Assembly (NCBI GenBank): GCA_965205995.1
Contig: OZ242200.1
Coordinates: 310,001 to 374,000 of the forward strand
Length of the DNA: 64,000 nucleotides
Direction of reading: 5' to 3'
Source of the DNA: MPNO01 sp965205995
GTDB lineage: Bacteria > Pseudomonadota > Alphaproteobacteria > MPNO01
In this document: one piece after another, positions 7,708-15,563 of the stretch
Numbering within the stretch: position 1 is the first letter of the stretch
Layout: each line of letters starts with the position of its first letter
Position numbers and translations under genes: made by a program
The notes under the pieces: model-generated
The model's input: the letters and a program-made list of their open reading frames with translations, nothing else
Told to the model about the DNA's origin: nothing
The model's database searches: none

Positions 7708-7899
7708 CTATTTGCCCAATTTCGACGGAAGGTTGGACAAGAATTGTTCGGGTTTCGTGCTGAGTCTCGCCATGCCGCTCATCGTCAGCATCGACCGATT
7801 CGCCGCTGCGGTAAAGCGGCTCGCCTCTTTGGCGGTCCGATGCGCGAGGAAGGCCATTACTTCCCACTCGGTCGCCGTCGCCTCGCAGGCGACGTTCGT
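7708..7899 (-). pseudogene. Tyrosine-recombinase (phage-type integrase) C-terminal remnant
   Basis: The last 63 codons of a longer minus-strand frame read like the end of a phage/island integrase: TATEWEVMAFLAHRTAKEA followed by SRFTAAANRSML and a tail SNLPSKLGK. Family members read E-x-E-I-M-A-x-x-G-H-x-T then R-Y-T-x-A-A-D, where the tyrosine is the nucleophile. Here that tyrosine is phenylalanine (SRFT) and the glycine before the histidine is alanine. The core-binding domain and the rest of the catalytic domain are absent: upstream sequence is a palindromic repeat. So this is a dead fragment of an integrase, consistent with an eroded element beside the tRNA-Phe gene 1.9 kb away. Confidence 0.6.
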
Positions 7900-7952
7900 A
7901 CGCGCGCTCTGGAGCGTATCCGACTTGGGTGGAACCGCGGCGGCGTGGCGTC

Positions 7953-8103
7953 CCTCGATACGGCCCTTCGGGCCTACTCGGGATGAGGCCTCGATTCGGC
8001 CCTTCGGGGCTACTCGGGATGAGGGGGATTTTTGGCCGCCCACAACCCATCCCTCACCCTGAGTAGCCCCGGACTTGATCCGGGGCGTATCGAAGGGCGC
8101 GCC
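7953..8103. repeat. REP-like palindromic repeat cluster, copy 1
   Basis: Two 35-base tandem units (7953-7987 and 7989-8023) that start CCTCGAT and end TACTCGGGATGAG differ at only a few positions. They are followed by an inverted unit (about 8052-8097) that begins CTCACCCTGAGTAG, carries its own hairpin CCCCGGA-CTTGA-TCCGGGG, and ends CGTATCGAAGG. The whole can fold into nested hairpins. A second copy of the same arrangement lies near 54.6 kb, including the shared middle containing GATGGGTTG. The copy abuts the integrase remnant. It is non-coding despite open frames running through it. Confidence 0.75.
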
Positions 8104-8141
8104 TCGGCATCGTTGGCGGTTCCAAGTAAAACGGACACGCG

Positions 8142-9335
8142 CTAGTGCCCGCCGCGAACCAGCTCGCCCGGCGCATAGCTGGCAGCCAGCGCCTGGTTGC
8201 TGCGCGGGCTGCGCACGAATCGCCGGGGCATCAGGGCGTTCAAATCCTCGTAGCGCCCTGGGTCCAGGTCCGCCCCAGCAATGCCCGGATGGCCTTCGTC
8301 GTAGCGGGTGCAGCGGAAGACCATGTTGTTGGACCCGAAGACGGGGTGCTCGTAATAAAATGGACTCACGAACTCCCACACCAGGTCCCCCTCCCGGGTT
8401 ACCTCGAACAGTCGGCCCTTGGTGCATTCGCAGATCAGCGTGTTGCCGTTGTCCAAACGCTGGGCGCCGGAGCAAATGAAGCTGTTGAAGTCATAGACCG
8501 GGTTCTCCTTGTACTCCCACTCGACGGCGCCGGTGCGGGGATCGACCTCCAGCACGCGCGAGAAATCGATGGTTGTGTAAGCCCTGTGTGCGCCGTTGTC
8601 GAAGACCAGGATGTTGCCGTTCTCCAGCCATGTGGGGTGATGCTGGCCGGCAATCTCGCCCGGGCCCCAGCGCCAGTCGATGTTGCCCGTCTGCCTGTCG
8701 ACGATGGCGATGGTGTCGATGCAGCGGAAGCTCACGAGGACGCGACCGTCCGGCAATTCGGTGAGCGAGTTCAGGTTTGTCCACCGGTCTCGGGGATGGA
8801 AAGGGCCGATGACGTCCTGTTCCGGATCCAAGTGCTCGAAGGTGAGCCACTCCCAGACGACCGCGCCGTTCCGGTCGATCTCCTGGACCGCCTCGCCGTA
8901 CATCTCGCCGCGAAGTTCGGTGCCCGGCTGGCCGCCGCGGACCCGGGCGGCGATCTCCCGCGGCACCGCCCGCCATTTGGCCACCAGCAGATTGCCGTTC
9001 CGGAGCGGTGCGAAACAGTGGCTTAGATAGGGGTCCCGGTACTCCCAGACCGTGTCGCAGTTCCAGTCCAGTTCGACGATCTGGCCGCCATTGCCGGCGA
9101 ACTCGGGAATCGCGGCCGGCGTCGTGCGCCCGGCGAACAGCAGGTTGCCGTTGGACAGGAGCTCGCCATAGTTGCCCGGCTGGTTCTCTGTTTGCCAACG
9201 GTGGGCGATGGTGCCCCACATGTCGATGAGCCACATGTTGCGGCCGTACATCGGGGCGAACAAGGTGTAACCGGCGCGAGCACGCGCCGGTTCGTGGTGG
9301 GTCACGCCGTGAACCATGCGAAGCGCGGCACTCAT
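8142..9335 (-). CDS. Arylsulfotransferase-like beta-propeller protein
   Basis: A 397-residue protein with at least five repeats of the blade motif NGN-[LIT]-L (SNGNLLFAG, RNGNLLVAK, DGRVLVSF, ENGNILVFDN, DNGNTLICE), alternating with W-E-Y/W-E-W strands, the pattern of PQQ-like propellers and of the arylsulfotransferase (ASST) group, which moves sulfate between phenolic compounds. No signal peptide is visible, unlike periplasmic ASST. The catalytic histidine of ASST cannot be assigned by eye; the HHEPARARAG and GQHHPTWLENGN stretches are candidates. The start overlaps the stop of a 15-codon leader frame (MAYGGMKTPG), which may be a coupled upstream peptide. It stands alone between the repeat cluster and the tRNA-Phe gene and may be island cargo. 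Confidence 0.75.
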   Translation of the reverse strand: MSAALRMVHGVTHHEPARARAGYTLFAPMYGRNMWLIDMWGTIAHRWQTENQPGNYGELLSNGNLLFAGRTTPAAIPEFAGNGGQIVELDWNCDTVWEYRDPYLSHCFAPLRNGNLLVAKWRAVPREIAARVRGGQPGTELRGEMYGEAVQEIDRNGAVVWEWLTFEHLDPEQDVIGPFHPRDRWTNLNSLTELPDGRVLVSFRCIDTIAIVDRQTGNIDWRWGPGEIAGQHHPTWLENGNILVFDNGAHRAYTTIDFSRVLEVDPRTGAVEWEYKENPVYDFNSFICSGAQRLDNGNTLICECTKGRLFEVTREGDLVWEFVSPFYYEHPVFGSNNMVFRCTRYDEGHPGIAGADLDPGRYEDLNALMPRRFVRSPRSNQALAASYAPGELVRGGH

Positions 9336-9803
9336 GCCCGCGGTCCGGTGCCGGGTGTCTTCATTCCACCGTAAGCCATGCTTACCTCTCTGGGCGCCCT
9401 TATCAATCGGTCAATAAGCAACTACACGGACGCCCAGGCGCGGCGTCAACCGGCAGCACGGCCCATCCTCGATCCTCGAGGACGACCGGTTCGAGATCGG
9501 GGACGCCCGGCGCGAATCGATCGGGGAAATTTTCGTCGCCCGGATCGCGTCGACAACCGCCAGTCGAACCGCCGCATAGAGCGGTCGTGTCCCGGACGTG
9601 GTGTAGGAGCTCTGGCTGCCTCTGGTAGCTGTGGGTAAGCAGCCTGCCGCAGCGACCGTCAGTCTCGCCATGTCCCCACCTGTTTCCCCATGTTCAATGT
9701 GGGAAATTTATTGGAACCGAACGAAACAAGAACAAAAAAGCCCAGAAAACCAAGGTTTTAGATATGTTTTCAGGAAGAAGTGAGATCTAAGAGAAAATAA
9801 GAA
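9336..9803. other. Intergenic stretch with no convincing gene
   Basis: Between the arylsulfotransferase-like gene and the tRNA. Near 9470-9583 the + strand has a short GC3-rich frame (ILEDDRFEIGDARRESIGE, ending SRTAA) without a start codon, which may be the tail of a lost gene. From about 9680 the composition becomes AT-rich and non-coding. No duplicate of the tRNA-Phe 3' end was found by eye here. Confidence 0.5.
9735..9778 (-). terminator. Possible intrinsic terminator of tRNA-Phe
   Basis: Reading the minus strand beyond the tRNA 3' end, a weak stem GAAAAC / GTTTTC (with a nested AAAACC / GGTTTT) is followed by CTGGGCTTTTTTG. The T-run is clear but the stem is AT-rich and weak, so this is tentative. 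Confidence 0.3.
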
Positions 9804-9879
9804 TGGTGCCCAGGGGTAGAATCGAACTACCGACACCATGATTTTCAGTCATGTGCTCTACCAACTGAGCTACCTGGGC
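9804..9879 (-). tRNA. tRNA-Phe (GAA)
   Basis: A complete 76-base cloverleaf: acceptor GCCCAGG / CCTGGGC, D-arm GCTCAGTTGGTAGAGC, anticodon stem-loop CATGA-CTGAAAA-TCATG with anticodon GAA, variable loop GTGTC and T-arm GGTAG-TTCGATT-CTACC. Discriminator A and the 3' CCA are encoded. Its 3' end faces the eroded region carrying the integrase remnant, and tRNA 3' ends are common integration sites. It lies 53 bases downstream of yacG on the same strand. Confidence 0.97.
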
Positions 9880-9932
9880 ACCTGAAGCGACCCGCTTATA
9901 GAGGAGAACCGAGGAGCCTGTCCAGACGGCTC

Positions 9933-10109
9933 TCAGCCCTCGAACTCGTCCTCTTCGAAGTCGTCCGGAGGCTCGACCGCCGGCACCGCATAGGCGCCGG
10001 AGAACCAGCGGCCGAGGTCGATTTCCCGGCAGCGGGGCGAGCAGAACGGGCGGTGCCGGGTGCTGCCGGGCTTGCCGCAGATCGGGCAGGGTTGCTGTCC
10101 GCCCGGCAT
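9933..10109 (-). CDS. yacG: YacG zinc-ribbon protein (DNA gyrase inhibitor family)
   Basis: A 58-residue protein with the YacG zinc site: Cys8 and Cys11 in CPICGK and Cys23 and Cys27 in FCSPRC, followed by the conserved R-x-I-D-L-G-R-W segment and a very acidic end (DDFEEDEFEG). E. coli YacG binds GyrB and blocks DNA binding by gyrase; the same is assumed here. The ATG overlaps the TGA of the RNase E/G gene upstream (ATGA), so it is translated from the same message. This maf - RNase - yacG arrangement is common in Alphaproteobacteria. Confidence 0.95.
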   Translation of the reverse strand: MPGGQQPCPICGKPGSTRHRPFCSPRCREIDLGRWFSGAYAVPAVEPPDDFEEDEFEG

Positions 10110-11554
10110 CAGCCGGCCACGATGTCGAAGGTCTCGCGCCCGTAGGAGGGCGCGCGCTGCACGGTGATCCGCCGGCCGATGATGGTCGCGAGCTCGGACA
10201 TCGCCGGCGCCGCCTCGTTCTCCAGCATGTCGACCACCTCGCTGGCAGCGGTGACCAGGAGCCCGCCCGGCCGCGCCTTCTGCGCCTCGCGCTTGATCGC
10301 GCGCATGATCCCGAGCGCGGCGGAATGGGCCGTGATCCCCCATCCCTCGCCGCCGCACTCCGCGCAGGGCTCGGTGAGCATCCGTTGCAGCGATTCGCGC
10401 TGGCGCCGGCGGGTGATCTCGACCAGCCCCGCCCCGGTGCGCCCGATCAGCCGCACATTGCTGCGGTCCCCGGCCAGCGCGCGGCCCAGCGTGTCGAGGA
10501 CCCGGCCCCAGTTCTTCTCGTCCTGCATGTGGATGAAGTCGATCAGGATCAGCCCGCCGATATTTCTGAGCCGGAGCTGGCGCGGCGCTTCCTCGGCCGC
10601 CTCCAGGTTGGTCCTGAACGCGGTGTCCTCCAGCCGCCCGCCGCCGGTGAAACGCCCCGAGTTGACGTCGATCGCGGTCAGCGCCTCGGTCGTCTCGATC
10701 ACCAGCTCTCCGCCGGAGAGCAGGGCGACGCGGGGGTCCAGCGCGCGCTCGATTTCCGCATCGACCTCGGCGGCGTCGAAGACGTGCTCCGGGCCGGTCT
10801 GGAGACGCAGGCGCGCTTCCAGCGCCGGCAGGTGCCGCCGGCAATAGTCGCGCGCCGCGGCGAAGCCGCCGGGAGTGTCGATGACGACCGCTTCCATCTC
10901 TTGGTTCACCCGGTCGCGGAACAGCCGGAGCAGCGGCGGCGGCTCCCCGTGCAGCAGCGCGGGGGGCGAGGCGCCCGCGCGCCTGGCATCGATTTCCGAC
11001 CGGAGCCGCTTCAGAAAGGCGATGTCGGCGGCGATTTCCTCGGCCCCGGCGCCTTCGGCGGCGGTGCGGACGATGAAACCGTCGCCGGACTCCGCCGCGT
11101 CGCCGGCCAGGGCCTCCAGCCGGGCGCGCTCGTCCGCATCGGCGATCTGGCGGGACACCGCGATCCGGTCGCGCGCCGGGGTGTAGACCAGATGGCGCCC
11201 GGCGAGGGAGATCCGCCGGCTCAGCTGCACCCCCTTGCGGCCCGCCGCATCCTTGGCGATCTGCACTTCGACCGCCTCGCCCTCGACCAGGTGATCGCCG
11301 ATCCTGTCGCCCGCCTCGCCGCTGTCGCCGGTACGCGCGCCGTCCAGCCCGAGAAAGCCGGACCGGCCCAGCCCGATATCCACGAAGGCGGCGTCCATCC
11401 CGTCGAGAACCCGCTCGACCCGTCCGAGATAGACGTTGCCGACCAGGCTCTCCCGGCCGCGCCGTTCGATGAACAGCTCGACCACGCGCCCGTCCCTGAC
11501 CAGCGCGGCGCGGGTCTCGCCGGGCATGACATTGATCAGCAGCGACTCAGCCAA
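10109..11554 (-). CDS. Ribonuclease E/G family protein
   Basis: A 481-residue member of the Rne/Rng family, endoribonucleases that process rRNA and mRNA. The N-terminal S1-type region covers VGNVYLGRVERVLDGMDAAF. The DNase-I-like catalytic part holds the metal-binding aspartates in AIDVNSGRF and GLILIDFIHM, and the family zinc-link cysteines occur in PCAECGGEGWG. Its length fits RNase G: the long disordered scaffold domain of RNase E is missing, so it should not organise a degradosome in the E. coli way. The start is TTG, which gives the expected N-terminus (ESLLINVMPGETRAALV) and overlaps the maf gene by eight bases; ATG 11527 would remove part of the first strand. Confidence 0.95.
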   Translation of the reverse strand: MAESLLINVMPGETRAALVRDGRVVELFIERRGRESLVGNVYLGRVERVLDGMDAAFVDIGLGRSGFLGLDGARTGDSGEAGDRIGDHLVEGEAVEVQIAKDAAGRKGVQLSRRISLAGRHLVYTPARDRIAVSRQIADADERARLEALAGDAAESGDGFIVRTAAEGAGAEEIAADIAFLKRLRSEIDARRAGASPPALLHGEPPPLLRLFRDRVNQEMEAVVIDTPGGFAAARDYCRRHLPALEARLRLQTGPEHVFDAAEVDAEIERALDPRVALLSGGELVIETTEALTAIDVNSGRFTGGGRLEDTAFRTNLEAAEEAPRQLRLRNIGGLILIDFIHMQDEKNWGRVLDTLGRALAGDRSNVRLIGRTGAGLVEITRRRQRESLQRMLTEPCAECGGEGWGITAHSAALGIMRAIKREAQKARPGGLLVTAASEVVDMLENEAAPAMSELATIIGRRITVQRAPSYGRETFDIVAG

Positions 11555-12152
11555 CGCGCCGGTCTCCCGCGGGACGCAGACCCAGACCCTCCAGCAGGGT
11601 CACCGTCTCGTACAAGGGTAGGCCGACGACATTGAAATAGGAACCGCCGAGCGACCGCACGAACGCGCCCGCCCGTCCCTGGATCGCGTAGCCGCCGGCC
11701 TTGTCCCGCCATTCGCCGCCGGCGGTGTAGGACTCGATCTCGTCGCCGGTCAGCCGCTTGAAGGCGACCGTCGTCACCACGCTGCGCGCGCGCTCCCTGC
11801 CGGCCGGGTCGATGACGTGGATCGCGCCGAACACCCTGTGGCGGCGCCCCGACAGCAGGGCGAGGCAGTCCCGCGCTTCCTCCGCCGTCCCCGGCTTCGG
11901 CAGGATGCGCCGTCCGCAGGCGACGACGGTGTCGGCTGCGAGGATCCATGCATCCGGGCGGCGCCGGGCGACTTCGCGCGCCTTTTCACTCGCCAGCCGG
12001 GCGGCGAGGGCGCGCGGCAATTCGCGGGGGTGCGCCGCTTCGTCGATCCCGGCCGCCTCCACCAGGTCCGGCTCGTAGCCCGCCTGGCGCAGCAGCGCGA
12101 GCCGCCGCGGCGAGGCGGAGGCGAGGATCAGCTTCGGGTCGGTGTCGGCCAT
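11547..12152 (-). CDS. maf: Maf family nucleotide pyrophosphatase
   Basis: Maf proteins hydrolyse non-canonical or pyrimidine nucleoside triphosphates to monophosphates as a housecleaning step and are linked to septum formation. The opening KLILASASPRRLALL carries the S-x-S-x-R-R signature, ILAADTVV holds the catalytic Asp, and LPKPGTAEEA and IQGRAGAF follow as expected over about 200 residues. The ATG two codons after a TTG is preferred as start. It overlaps the RNase gene downstream by eight bases and follows the phosphatase gene by about 60 bases. In many relatives infA stands immediately upstream; it is not here. Confidence 0.94.
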   Translation of the reverse strand: MADTDPKLILASASPRRLALLRQAGYEPDLVEAAGIDEAAHPRELPRALAARLASEKAREVARRRPDAWILAADTVVACGRRILPKPGTAEEARDCLALLSGRRHRVFGAIHVIDPAGRERARSVVTTVAFKRLTGDEIESYTAGGEWRDKAGGYAIQGRAGAFVRSLGGSYFNVVGLPLYETVTLLEGLGLRPAGDRRVG

Positions 12153-12211
12153 CGGCAACCGTCATGCGGGCTCGCCGTCCGGCGGTCAAGTGAAATGGCG
12201 GGGTACGGCGA

Positions 12212-12673
12212 TCAGCCCGGCGGCTCTTCCTCCGGCGCGAGACGCTCCCGGATACGCGCGGTCAGCGAGTCCCGGAGCGCGCGATAGGCATCGAGCCGCA
12301 TGCCCCGGTTGCCGTCGACCAGCGAGGGGTCGGAGGTGTTCCAGTACTCGACCTCGGCGGCGGATGTCCTGGTGAGCTCGATCGACCGGTGATGGGCCTC
12401 GGGCGACAGCGAGACGATCAGGTCGAAGGAGGTATCGAGCAGGTCGTCCATGCGCTTGGCGACATGGCGCGAGGCGTCGATGCCGATCTCCGCCAGCACC
12501 TCGACCGCGAACGGGTCGATCGCGCCCTCGCGCACGCCCACCGAATCGACATAGATCCTTGTGCCGAAGTGATGCTTGGCGATCGCCTCGGCCATCGGGG
12601 AGCGCAACGCGTTCTCGCTGCATGCGAACAGCACGCTGCCGATGGCGATCGTTCCGGGGCGTCCCGGGCGCAT
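12212..12673 (-). CDS. Low-molecular-weight phosphatase family protein
   Basis: A 153-residue protein with the phosphatase/arsenate-reductase loop C-x5-R-S at Cys18-Ser25 (CSENALRS), followed by PMAEAI and, around residue 40, DSVGVREG. The family includes tyrosine phosphatases and thioredoxin-coupled arsenate reductases. No arsenic gene is nearby and the position between UPF0262 and maf is the conserved alphaproteobacterial one, so a housekeeping phosphatase is more likely than arsenate resistance. The extra residues after 140 are acidic (APEEEPPG). It begins three bases after the UPF0262 stop, indicating one operon. Confidence 0.9.
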   Translation of the reverse strand: MRPGRPGTIAIGSVLFACSENALRSPMAEAIAKHHFGTRIYVDSVGVREGAIDPFAVEVLAEIGIDASRHVAKRMDDLLDTSFDLIVSLSPEAHHRSIELTRTSAAEVEYWNTSDPSLVDGNRGMRLDAYRALRDSLTARIRERLAPEEEPPG

Positions 12674-12676
12674 CGA

Positions 12677-13156
12677 TCAGCCCCTCACATGGAGCACGCA
12701 GACCAGGGTGAACAGGCGGCGCGCGGTGTCGGCGTCGATCTCGACGGAGCCGGCGAGCCGTTCGCGGAGCAGCTCCGCGCCCTCGTCGTGGAGCCCCCGC
12801 CTTCCCATGTCGATGGCCTCGATTCGCGACAGCCCCGCAGTCTTGATCGCCTCGAAATAGGCCTCGCACAGGGTGAAATAGTCGCGGACGATGCCGCGGA
12901 ACGGCGACAACGACAGGCGGATCTTGGCGAGAGGGTGGTCGGCCCCGTCGCGGACGTCGAAGACCAGGCGGTTCTCCTCGAGTCCGATGGTCAGGGAATA
13001 CGGGCCGGGCGGTCCGTCGACCAGCGCGAAGTCGTTGGCTTCCAGGAGGTCGAAGACCGCAACCCGGCGCTCGTGCTCGACCTCGGCGCTGCGGCGAATG
13101 ACCGGCCCGTCATCGAGGACGACGTCGATCAGCTGGCGTGACTGGGCGGAAGCCAT
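12677..13156 (-). CDS. UPF0262 family protein
   Basis: A 159-residue protein of the uncharacterised UPF0262 family, recognisable from its position after hisD and from the stretch LSLSPFRGIVRDYFTLCEAY and the helix DMGRRGLHDEG near the C-terminus. No enzyme motif, signal peptide or membrane helix is seen. It begins three bases after the hisD stop and is followed three bases later by the phosphatase gene, so it is firmly within the operon. Its function is unknown; conserved linkage to hisD and maf suggests a housekeeping role. Confidence 0.9.
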   Translation of the reverse strand: MASAQSRQLIDVVLDDGPVIRRSAEVEHERRVAVFDLLEANDFALVDGPPGPYSLTIGLEENRLVFDVRDGADHPLAKIRLSLSPFRGIVRDYFTLCEAYFEAIKTAGLSRIEAIDMGRRGLHDEGAELLRERLAGSVEIDADTARRLFTLVCVLHVRG

Positions 13157-13159
13157 CGT

Positions 13160-14467
13160 TCAATCTTCGGTTGGCGCGCTGGTCCGGATCGTCAGTGACA
13201 GGGCATGGGCGTCGAGCCCTTCGGCGCGGGCGAGGCTGACCGCGGCCGGGGCGATCGCCGCGAAGGCGGCTTCGTCGCAGCCGACGATGGAGGTCCGCTT
13301 CATGAAGTCCAGCACGCCGAGGCCCGAGGCGAAGCGCGCGCTGCCCGCCGTCGGCAGCACATGGTTGGGGCCGGCCACATAGTCGCCGATCGCCTCCGGC
13401 GTGTAGCGCCCGAGAAAGATCGCCCCGGCATGGCGCACGCGCCCGGCGAGGCGGTCCGGGTTCTCGACCGCGAGCTCGAGATGTTCCGGCGCAATGCGGT
13501 CGATCAGCGCCGGCGCCTCGTCGAGCGAGGAGACGCAGATCACCGCGCCGCAATCCTCCCAGCTCGCGCGCGCGATAGCGGCGCGCGGCAGCGTCGCCAG
13601 ATGGGTTTCGGCGGCGCGGATGACCGCGTCGGCGAAGGCGCCGTCGTCGGTGATCAGGACCGGCTGCGCGACCGGGTCGTGCTCCGCCTGCGACAAGAGG
13701 TCGGCGGCGATCCAGGCGGGATCGTTGGCGGAATCGGCGACGACCAGGATTTCCGACGGGCCCGCGATCAGATCGATCCCCACCTTGCCGAAGACCTGGC
13801 GCTTGGCCTCCGCCACCCAGGCGTTGCCGGGCCCGGTGATCTTGTCGACCGGGCGGATGGTCTCGGTGCCCCAGGCCAGGGCCGCGATGGCCTGGGCGCC
13901 GCCGATCCGCCAGATTTCCCCGACCCCGGCGATCGCCGCCGCGGCGAGCACCAGGGGGGCCACGCGTCCGCCCGGCGCCGGGACCGCCATCGCCAGCCGG
14001 CCGACGCCGGCGATCCTCGCCGGGACGGCGTTCATCAGCACCGAGCTCGGATAGGAGGCGGTGCCGCCGGGGACGTAGATCCCCGCCGAATCGAGCGGCG
14101 TCCAGCGCTGCCCAAGGCGGACGCCGGCCGCATCGACGTAAGACAACTCCTCCGGCATCTGGCGGGCGTGGAAGCCGGCGATCCGCCGCTCCGCCTCTTC
14201 GAGGGCGTCGATCAGGGATGCCGGGCAGGCGGCGCGCGCGGCCGCGATCTCATCCTCTGGCACAAGGAGGGCATCGACGCTCGCCGCCCGGAACCCGTCC
14301 AGCTCGGCGGTGCGGCGGAGCAGCGCGCGGTCGCCTTCCTCGCGGATCTCGGCGACGATCCGCGCGGTCTCCCGCGCGACGTCGGTCTGCGCCTCGCGCG
14401 GACGCGCGAGCAGGGCCTCGAATGCGTCCGGGAAGCCGGCGCGCGCGCTGTCCAGCCTAGCCGGCAT
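13160..14467 (-). CDS. hisD: Histidinol dehydrogenase
   Basis: HisD catalyses the last two steps of histidine biosynthesis, oxidising L-histidinol to histidine with two NAD+ and a zinc ion. The 435-residue length is typical. Diagnostic segments are GIYVPGGTASYPSSVLMNAV, VDKITGPGNAWVAEAKR, IAGPSEILVVAD with the zinc-site region LLSQAEHDP, and RIAPEHLEL with the catalytic Glu-His pair. The ATG overlaps the end of hisG by eleven bases, so hisG and hisD are coupled. Other his genes are not in the window, which is usual because this pair is often separate from the main his operon in Alphaproteobacteria. Confidence 0.98.
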   Translation of the reverse strand: MPARLDSARAGFPDAFEALLARPREAQTDVARETARIVAEIREEGDRALLRRTAELDGFRAASVDALLVPEDEIAAARAACPASLIDALEEAERRIAGFHARQMPEELSYVDAAGVRLGQRWTPLDSAGIYVPGGTASYPSSVLMNAVPARIAGVGRLAMAVPAPGGRVAPLVLAAAAIAGVGEIWRIGGAQAIAALAWGTETIRPVDKITGPGNAWVAEAKRQVFGKVGIDLIAGPSEILVVADSANDPAWIAADLLSQAEHDPVAQPVLITDDGAFADAVIRAAETHLATLPRAAIARASWEDCGAVICVSSLDEAPALIDRIAPEHLELAVENPDRLAGRVRHAGAIFLGRYTPEAIGDYVAGPNHVLPTAGSARFASGLGVLDFMKRTSIVGCDEAAFAAIAPAAVSLARAEGLDAHALSLTIRTSAPTED

Positions 14468-15119
14468 CGAGGGCGTCCCGGAACCGGCCGATCCAGTAAT
14501 TGATCTCTTCCGACCGGGTCTTCAGCGCCGCGCGGTTGACCGCGAGCCGGGACGTGATATGCGCGATGGTCTCGACCTCGACCAGCCCGTTGGCCTTGAG
14601 CGTCGCACCGGTCGAGACCAGGTCGACGATCCGGCGGCACAGCTTCAGCCGGGGCGCGAGCTCCAGCGCCCCGTTGAGCTTGATGCATTCGGCCTGAACG
14701 TTTCGCGCCGCGAAATGCCGCCTGGTGATCGCCGGGTATTTGGTGGCGACCCGCACATGGCTCCAGCGTTCGGGCTTCTCGGCCTCCAGCAGCTCCGCCG
14801 TGGCGGCGACCGCCATCCTGCACTTGCCGACGCCGAGGTCGAGCGGCGCATAGATCTCCGGGTAGTCGAACTCCATCAGCACGTCGTTGCCAGCAATGCC
14901 GAAATGCGCCGCGCCGAAGGCGACGAAGGTCGCGACATCGAAGCTGCGCACCCGGATGATCGAAAAATTCTCGATATTTGTCGGGAACTGGAGCCCGCGC
15001 TCGTCCTTCTCCTCGAACCCGCCGCCGGGAACGATGCCGACGCGCGCGAGCAGCGGCATCACCTCGCTGAGGATCCGCCCGCGCGGCAGCGCCAGCACCA
15101 ATGCCTTGTCGGAGTCCAC
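14457..15119 (-). CDS. hisG: ATP phosphoribosyltransferase, short form (HisG-S)
   Basis: HisG commits ATP and phosphoribosyl pyrophosphate to histidine synthesis. At 220 residues this is the short form, which lacks the C-terminal histidine-sensing domain and works only with the regulatory subunit HisZ. Conserved parts are LALPRGRILSEVMPLL near the start, AHFGIAGNDVLMEF, and RIVDLVSTGATLKANGL, the PRPP-binding loop. The start is GTG (15119). No hisZ is present in the window, so it must lie elsewhere. It is followed by hisD with an eleven-base overlap and preceded closely by the DUF2948 gene. Confidence 0.97.
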   Translation of the reverse strand: MDSDKALVLALPRGRILSEVMPLLARVGIVPGGGFEEKDERGLQFPTNIENFSIIRVRSFDVATFVAFGAAHFGIAGNDVLMEFDYPEIYAPLDLGVGKCRMAVAATAELLEAEKPERWSHVRVATKYPAITRRHFAARNVQAECIKLNGALELAPRLKLCRRIVDLVSTGATLKANGLVEVETIAHITSRLAVNRAALKTRSEEINYWIGRFRDALDAG

Positions 15120-15137
15120 TTCAACCCTGCCCCGGCT

Positions 15138-15563
15138 TCACGGGTGGTCCGGCTTCAACCGCGTCGGCCACCGCAGATCCAGATCGTCGATCCGGCAGGC
15201 GATCCCGTCCGTTATCAGCCGGATCGTGCCGCCGCCGGAAAAAACCAGGTCGATATACCCCGCCTCGCGCCGGATGGCGAGCAGGGACAGCACCCCGGAC
15301 AGCCGCGCGGGGTCCAGGTTCCGCCGCTTCACCGCGCTGACGCGTTCGAAGCGGAGCGCGCAGTTGACCCTCTCGAATACGCTGTCGGCCTCCCCTTCGC
15401 CGGCTTCCCGTTCCCGGCAGAAACGGCTGGCGATGAGGACGAAGCGGCCATCGCCCTGGAGATAGGTGATCTCGTTCACCGGCACGACGGCGTCCTGGAG
15501 GAGCGAGGAAATCACCTTGAGGTCTTCCGAATCGCGGGCGATGAGGGCGAGGTTTCGGGTCAT
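15138..15563 (-). CDS. DUF2948 family protein
   Basis: A small soluble protein of 141 residues, starting MTRNLALIARDSEDLKVIS. It matches the DUF2948 pattern by its location between murA and hisG and by the central FERVSAVKRRNLDP. A longer frame starts earlier, but the ATG chosen overlaps the murA stop (ATGA), the expected coupled arrangement. No catalytic motif is visible and the family has no known function. Its 3' end lies 18 bases before hisG on the same strand, so it bridges the cell-wall and histidine genes in one operon. Confidence 0.88.
   Translation of the reverse strand: MTRNLALIARDSEDLKVISSLLQDAVVPVNEITYLQGDGRFVLIASRFCREREAGEGEADSVFERVNCALRFERVSAVKRRNLDPARLSGVLSLLAIRREAGYIDLVFSGGGTIRLITDGIACRIDDLDLRWPTRLKPDHP

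Noticed and set aside
7953..8103. CRISPR-like direct repeats
   Set aside because: Only two tandem 35-base units, one base apart, plus an inverted unit; no spacers, so it is a palindromic repeat and not a CRISPR array.
9378..9638. A + frame in the gap upstream of tRNA-Phe
   Set aside because: No start with a ribosome site, no family resemblance; a short GC3-rich stretch in another frame may be a gene tail but has no start.
7708..9803. Attachment-site duplication of the tRNA-Phe 3' end
   Set aside because: No second copy of the T-arm/acceptor 3' sequence was found by eye on the integrase side; the island idea therefore stays an inference.
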